NCBI GenBank assembly: GCA_024291935.2
Contig: CM044305.1
Span: 91,008,397-91,072,396, forward strand
Length of the DNA: 64,000 bases
Reading direction: 5' to 3'
Source: Okapia johnstoni
Lineage: Eukaryota; Chordata; Mammalia; Artiodactyla; Giraffidae
The notes under the pieces are model-generated. The model was not told the origin of the DNA. It searched no databases and worked only from the letters and a program-made list of their open reading frames with translations. This document shows, in pieces, positions 60,041 to 64,000 of this stretch; the stretch's first letter is position 1; each line of letters begins with the position of its first letter. A program made the position numbers and the translations under genes.

Positions 60041-61939
60041 CTTCCAATGCATACTGCATGCCCACCCTGTCACTCCACTCTCTAATCTTACCTAAAAATT
60101 TAAAAAGTGACAGAGGGTACTTCTGAACATACTTTATGTTCTTCCTCTTGACTCCCTCTTACCATGGTTATCTCCAACTTCCAGTTCTCCTCTATATGCA
60201 TCTTTCCTCTCCAATCTGGTTCTCTGGTTCCTCACTGGTACAAGAATATGAATGGACTCAACAAGCTCTAAGGGTTGCAAACAGCTTAACTATAGCCACA
60301 GTCTGGGTTCCAATGCCCCTTGGGCAAACAGCTGTTATAACTACTCCCTCAGAAATAGATTAGATAATGACAGTACATCATACAGGAAATCGTCCAATAG
60401 GAAATTATTGTGGGCATTTTATTTTGAACTGGATTTTTCTCTGGTCAGGGAAAAGCACATAAGAAACAGTCAGACATTTGTCATTTCAATGAAAATCTCT
60501 GAAAAGCAAACACTTACTACTACGATTTAGATGAAGCCATGGCCTTTTTATTAAAAGCATGAAACTGACATACGGTGCTTCCCCATCCCCAGGGAAACAA
60601 GCCTTCTAGGTTCTATTTATTTGCTTCTGAAAGTTTTATTGAGTTATCACTTTGAGACCTGAAAACTGTCCTAAAGGCAATAAAAAGGCACAAGGCTAGC
60701 CCTAGTTCTCCCCACAAGCAAACTGCTACATGCCTATGCCAGTGGCCTCTGTGGCCTGTGTGGCAATGCCCATCCTCTGCCTTCACTTCTTCAGTTAAAG
60801 ATCTGCCTCTGGAGATAAAACACCGTGTAGCAGGTCTTCCCATAAAAGGAAATTGCAATCTGTTCTCACTATTACATTTTTATTGAAGAAGAAGGATTGA
60901 GAAGGAAGAGGAGGGAGAAGGAAGGGGGGAAGGAAAGCAATCAAGAGAAGGAGCAGAAGATGAAGGACAATTTAGACAAGAAACAAAGTTACCTATTAGG
61001 GTATATTATTCTAGTGTGAACCAGGAATCATCCTATAAATCTCTGCTGTTGCATAGTTTATTTGAAACCATCATGTACTCAATGAGTTTATCCAATTCTA
61101 TTTCCACTAACTAAAAGTATACCAATCCAGCCTAGAGGGTTTAGCATGGTATCACCCAGGCCATTTGATTTGGTATCTCCTTTAGCAATGTTCTCTAAAA
61201 ACAAAGATTGGCTATGGCTTGACTTTTAAAGCTATGTATTCAATTTGAGACAATAAGTACGTTTTATTCTGGAAGCTAGCAATTAGCTATTTGCATGCAA
61301 TTTATGACTGAAAAAACTTGAGTCTTCAAGGGCATTTGCTGAAAAGCTGTGCGTTAGCTTTTCTACCAGCGACTTCATGAGTGCTTTTTTTAAAAAAAAT
61401 TACTACTCATAAAACTCAAGTAAAAAAATTATTGATTATGTTCAGGTTTCTTAATTAGTCCTACTTTCCCTTAGTAAGAGTCTAAAAGCAAGGGTATAAT
61501 TTTATAGGAAGTGGTTTCTTTAGAAACAGGACCAGTTCCCTTCCCCACCAAACCTTTTCTGTTTTCTTTTCTGGAAACAATCCAGGCCCACCCAGACATC
61601 CAAGCTACTGTTTCCAAACCTCCCATATATGCAGGTGACTGGTCCAGAGTGGGAGGCCTGACCTTTCCAGCCCCCATGTTGCCCTTTTGCTGCTGCAGCC
61701 AGCTACGGTGGGCCTTGGGGAAAGGCAGTATATCAGATTCCTTTCTTCCAGAGTTGATCCAAGGTCTCAGGATCCTGGTGGCCTGCTACTGCTTAGGACA
61801 GAAGTCTGGGCCATAGGATGGGTTCTGCAAGTGAGTAAGAAAGATCCTCTTCCTTCCATATTCCTTAGTCTCTACCTAAGTTCCATGCCTCTATGGTTCC
61901 TTGTCAACAATCATCTATTCCCCACAAACTTGGTGCTCG
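60041..61939. other. Unassigned intronic DNA with polypurine tract
   Basis: No named repeat or exon. Contains the purine tract at 60886-60965. Open frames at 61471-61816 have no motif. Confidence 0.45.
60886..60965 (+). repeat. Polypurine tract
   Basis: About 80 nearly all-purine bases (GAAGAAGAAGG, AAGGAAGAGGAGGGAGAAGG, AAGGGGGGAAGGAAAG), broken by only a few pyrimidines. Confidence 0.85.
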
Positions 61940-62200
61940 CCTCTTCACTGGCTGGAAGAGCCTTTATTCACTGGGAAGTTCTCTGTGACAGCTTCCCAGG
62001 CTAGGTTAGGAGCCCCTTAACCTATGTCCTTAGATTGTGCATTGGATGATCTGTTTCTATCAATTGTATCCCTCACAAGACCATGAACTCTTTCGAGGGC
62101 AGGGGCTGACTTTCTAAAAAATCTTTTTATTCATACCACACAAACCAGTACAGAACATTCCTAAAGTACTCAACAAACACTCATTAGATATATAGATAAA
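61940..62200 (+). repeat. L2 LINE 3' end
   Basis: GGAAGAGCCTTTATTCACTG, GACAGCTTCCCAGGCTAGGT, CCATGAACTCTTTCGAGGGC, AGGGGCTGAC, TACTCAACAAACACTCATTA. Confidence 0.7.
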
Positions 62201-63519
62201 GCTGTGACCTTGGTTATATTGGTTATTACCACTGAGTCAGGCAAGTATTTGCTTCTGGAGAAAAACCTTATCAAATGAAATCAGTTGTCTGAAATTAACC
62301 ACCTAACAAAAGAAGTGCCACACACATTGTCAAACATTGAAGATATAACAGTTAAATGTTCTTTTGTACCCCTGTTTTTAAGCATTAGTTTAATTAACAC
62401 TGACGCTTTGAAAGTCCTAGAAATAATCAGGATGATTAGTGTCAGCTAGACAAAGGTATGAAGAAAGTTTCTGTAATATAGCCCAAACTGCTTTCACAAG
62501 ATAGTCTGGAAATAAATAGCTCACTATGAAATTTATGACTTGCTTTATATATTAATCAACAGTACAGTGGTGCTCTAACAAGGTTAAAAGTGTTCTCTGA
62601 TTTCCATTATAAAGATAATTTCAATCAAGCAGCCTAACAGTCTAATAGTGTAGGTCATTCTATAATTCAACTGTACTAATGACTATGGCATGCATGCAAA
62701 CAAGAGAATAAAACTGGCTGAAAGACCAAACCTAGAACAAATGTTTCATTGAAAAAAAAAACCAAATGATTTGCATCTTGCATTTTCAATGACCTTTGTA
62801 GTACTCATCTGCAGATGAAATAGAATCATTCCTCATGGCACAACAGATACCTTTTGTTTCTGCTCATCTATTTTGTGTAAATTATATATGCTGACCTTTA
62901 ATTGGCTATAACTGGAGCACATTCTGAGCAACACTTTCACACTGATTTGCTTAGACTTCTGCAAGAGTCTAAGAGAAACAAGACGGACGATTTCTATTCA
63001 CTATTTATATAGCATGCCATCTTTAAGATGTTCTCCAAGTCTAAACTGCATATTTATATTTGATTCCTTCTGCATAAAGAATTTCTCAGGTAACTTATAA
63101 ACACATAAATCCAGAATACCTTGGCAAAAAATTTCATCCTCTGCCTATTTTAATTTTCTTCACATAAAAATGCTCATAATATATAATTATGGCTGATATG
63201 TGTTGTTGTATGGCAGAAACCAATACTAAAAAATAAATTAAAAATAAAATTAAAAAGATCGTATGGGAAGAAAGGCTCATAAGAGTCTGTGCATTGAAAT
63301 CCACAGTCATAATGCATTTATTGTGATTTCTAGGAATCCTATAATCAAGAAACAAAGAGAATCAAGAAGCATCTTAGATGTTATTTTGAATATTTTTTGG
63401 TAGGAGAAGATACAGTAAATCCCTTCCATATGAACCTTCAAATTGTGAACTTTCAAAGATGTGAATGTGTTTGCATGTCCAATAATAAAAGTTAGCATAC
63501 TCACTATGTCCTATCAAAG
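62201..63519. other. Unassigned AT-rich intronic DNA
   Basis: No named repeat or exon recognised. Confidence 0.45.
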
Positions 63520-63705
63520 AATCGGATAGTATTTTAGAAAGAATACTGGCGTGTTTGTCAGAAACCATAGGTTTTGCACCCTACTTTGACATTAACTGGC
63601 TCATCTTTGGAAAGTCCTTTGCCCTAAATCATATGCCTCAGTATTCTCATCTTCAAAGTAATGAGACTATAGAGTGGATCTTTGAGGGTTATTTCTGACT
63701 CTAAA
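63520..63705 (+). repeat. MIR SINE, diverged
   Basis: CCATAGGTTTTGCACCCTAC, TTTGACATTAACTGGCTCAT, CTCAGTATTCTCATCTTCAA: sense MIR order (B-box-like region, core, 'cctcatctgtaaaatg'). Confidence 0.65.
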
Positions 63706-63734
63706 TATAAAGTGGAAAGTTGATTTAAAAAAGA

Positions 63735-64000
63735 AGCTTTAATTTAATAAAATTCAACATCCATTCATGATAAAAATTCTTATGAAAGTCGGTATAGTGG
63801 GAACATACCTCAACACAATAAAAGCTATTTATGACAAACCCACAGCAAATATAATACTCATCAGTGAAAAGCTGAAAGCCTTCCCACTAAAATCTGAAGT
63901 AAGACAAGGATGCCCACTCTCATCACTTCAATTCAATACACTATTGGAAGTCCTAGTCACAGCACTTAGACAAGAAAAAGAAATAAAAGGTATTGAAATT
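63735..64000 (+). mobile_element. Old L1 ORF2 fragment, runs off window end
   Basis: Reverse-transcriptase part of L1 ORF2: CATCCATTCATGATAAAAAT, GTGGGAACATACCTCAACAC, ATGACAAACCCACAGCAAAT, AGACAAGGATGCCCACTCTC, ending AGAAATAAAAGGTATTGAAA. Stops and indels are present; it continues past 64000. Confidence 0.9.

Overview
This window is nuclear DNA from a ruminant, most likely a bovid such as cattle. The evidence is dense, species-typical repeats: BovB (RTE) retrotransposon pieces, many Bov-tA/BOVA2 SINEs, CHR-type tRNA-Glu SINEs and ruminant L1 3' ends, on a background of older mammalian MIR, L2, MER5A and MLT1 copies. There is no bacterial, phage or organellar gene organisation. Nearly all open reading frames are chance frames inside repeats.

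The window lies inside one gene, glypican-3 (GPC3), read on the minus strand. Two coding exons are recognisable from their protein and splice sites. Exon 4 (38460-38593, 134 nt, residues about 345-389) carries the convertase cleavage motif RQYR. Exon 5 (27459-27584, 126 nt, residues about 389-431) carries the N-D-T glycosylation sequon at N418 and conserved cysteines. The reading frame joins exactly across the 10,875-bp intron between them (codon phase 2). GPC3 is X-linked in placental mammals, so the window should be X-chromosomal. Positions 38594-64000 are the 3' part of intron 3 and 1-27458 are the 5' part of intron 5.

Layout: 0-8 kb has an EEF1A1 processed pseudogene, a dimeric Bov-tA and a decayed BovB. 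8-14 kb has Bov-tA copies, a strong CTCF-type motif, and two BovB copies facing away from each other, each with target-site duplications, then half a tRNA-Cys. 14-22 kb is a SINE/MIR/L2 patchwork with more BovB. 22-24.4 kb has an L1 piece split by a BOVA2, a (AC)24 tract and an unexplained inverted repeat with ~300-bp arms. 24-38 kb has exon 5, intron 4 with L1, L2/BOVA2 and an MLT1 LTR. 38-47 kb has exon 4, a SINE nested in a MIR, a 57-bp direct repeat and two facing MER5A copies. 47-55 kb holds a broken older L1 with later insertions. 55-64 kb is sparser, ending in an L1 ORF2 fragment that runs off the window.

I found no new molecular system. The items most worth checking are the inverted repeat at 22.9-24.3 kb, the CTCF-type site at 9.1 kb, the tRNA-Cys half, the 57-bp direct repeat, and insertions whose target-site duplications are readable by eye. 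Repeat family names come from recognising consensus features, not from a database search, and most repeat edges are good to about 5-20 bp.
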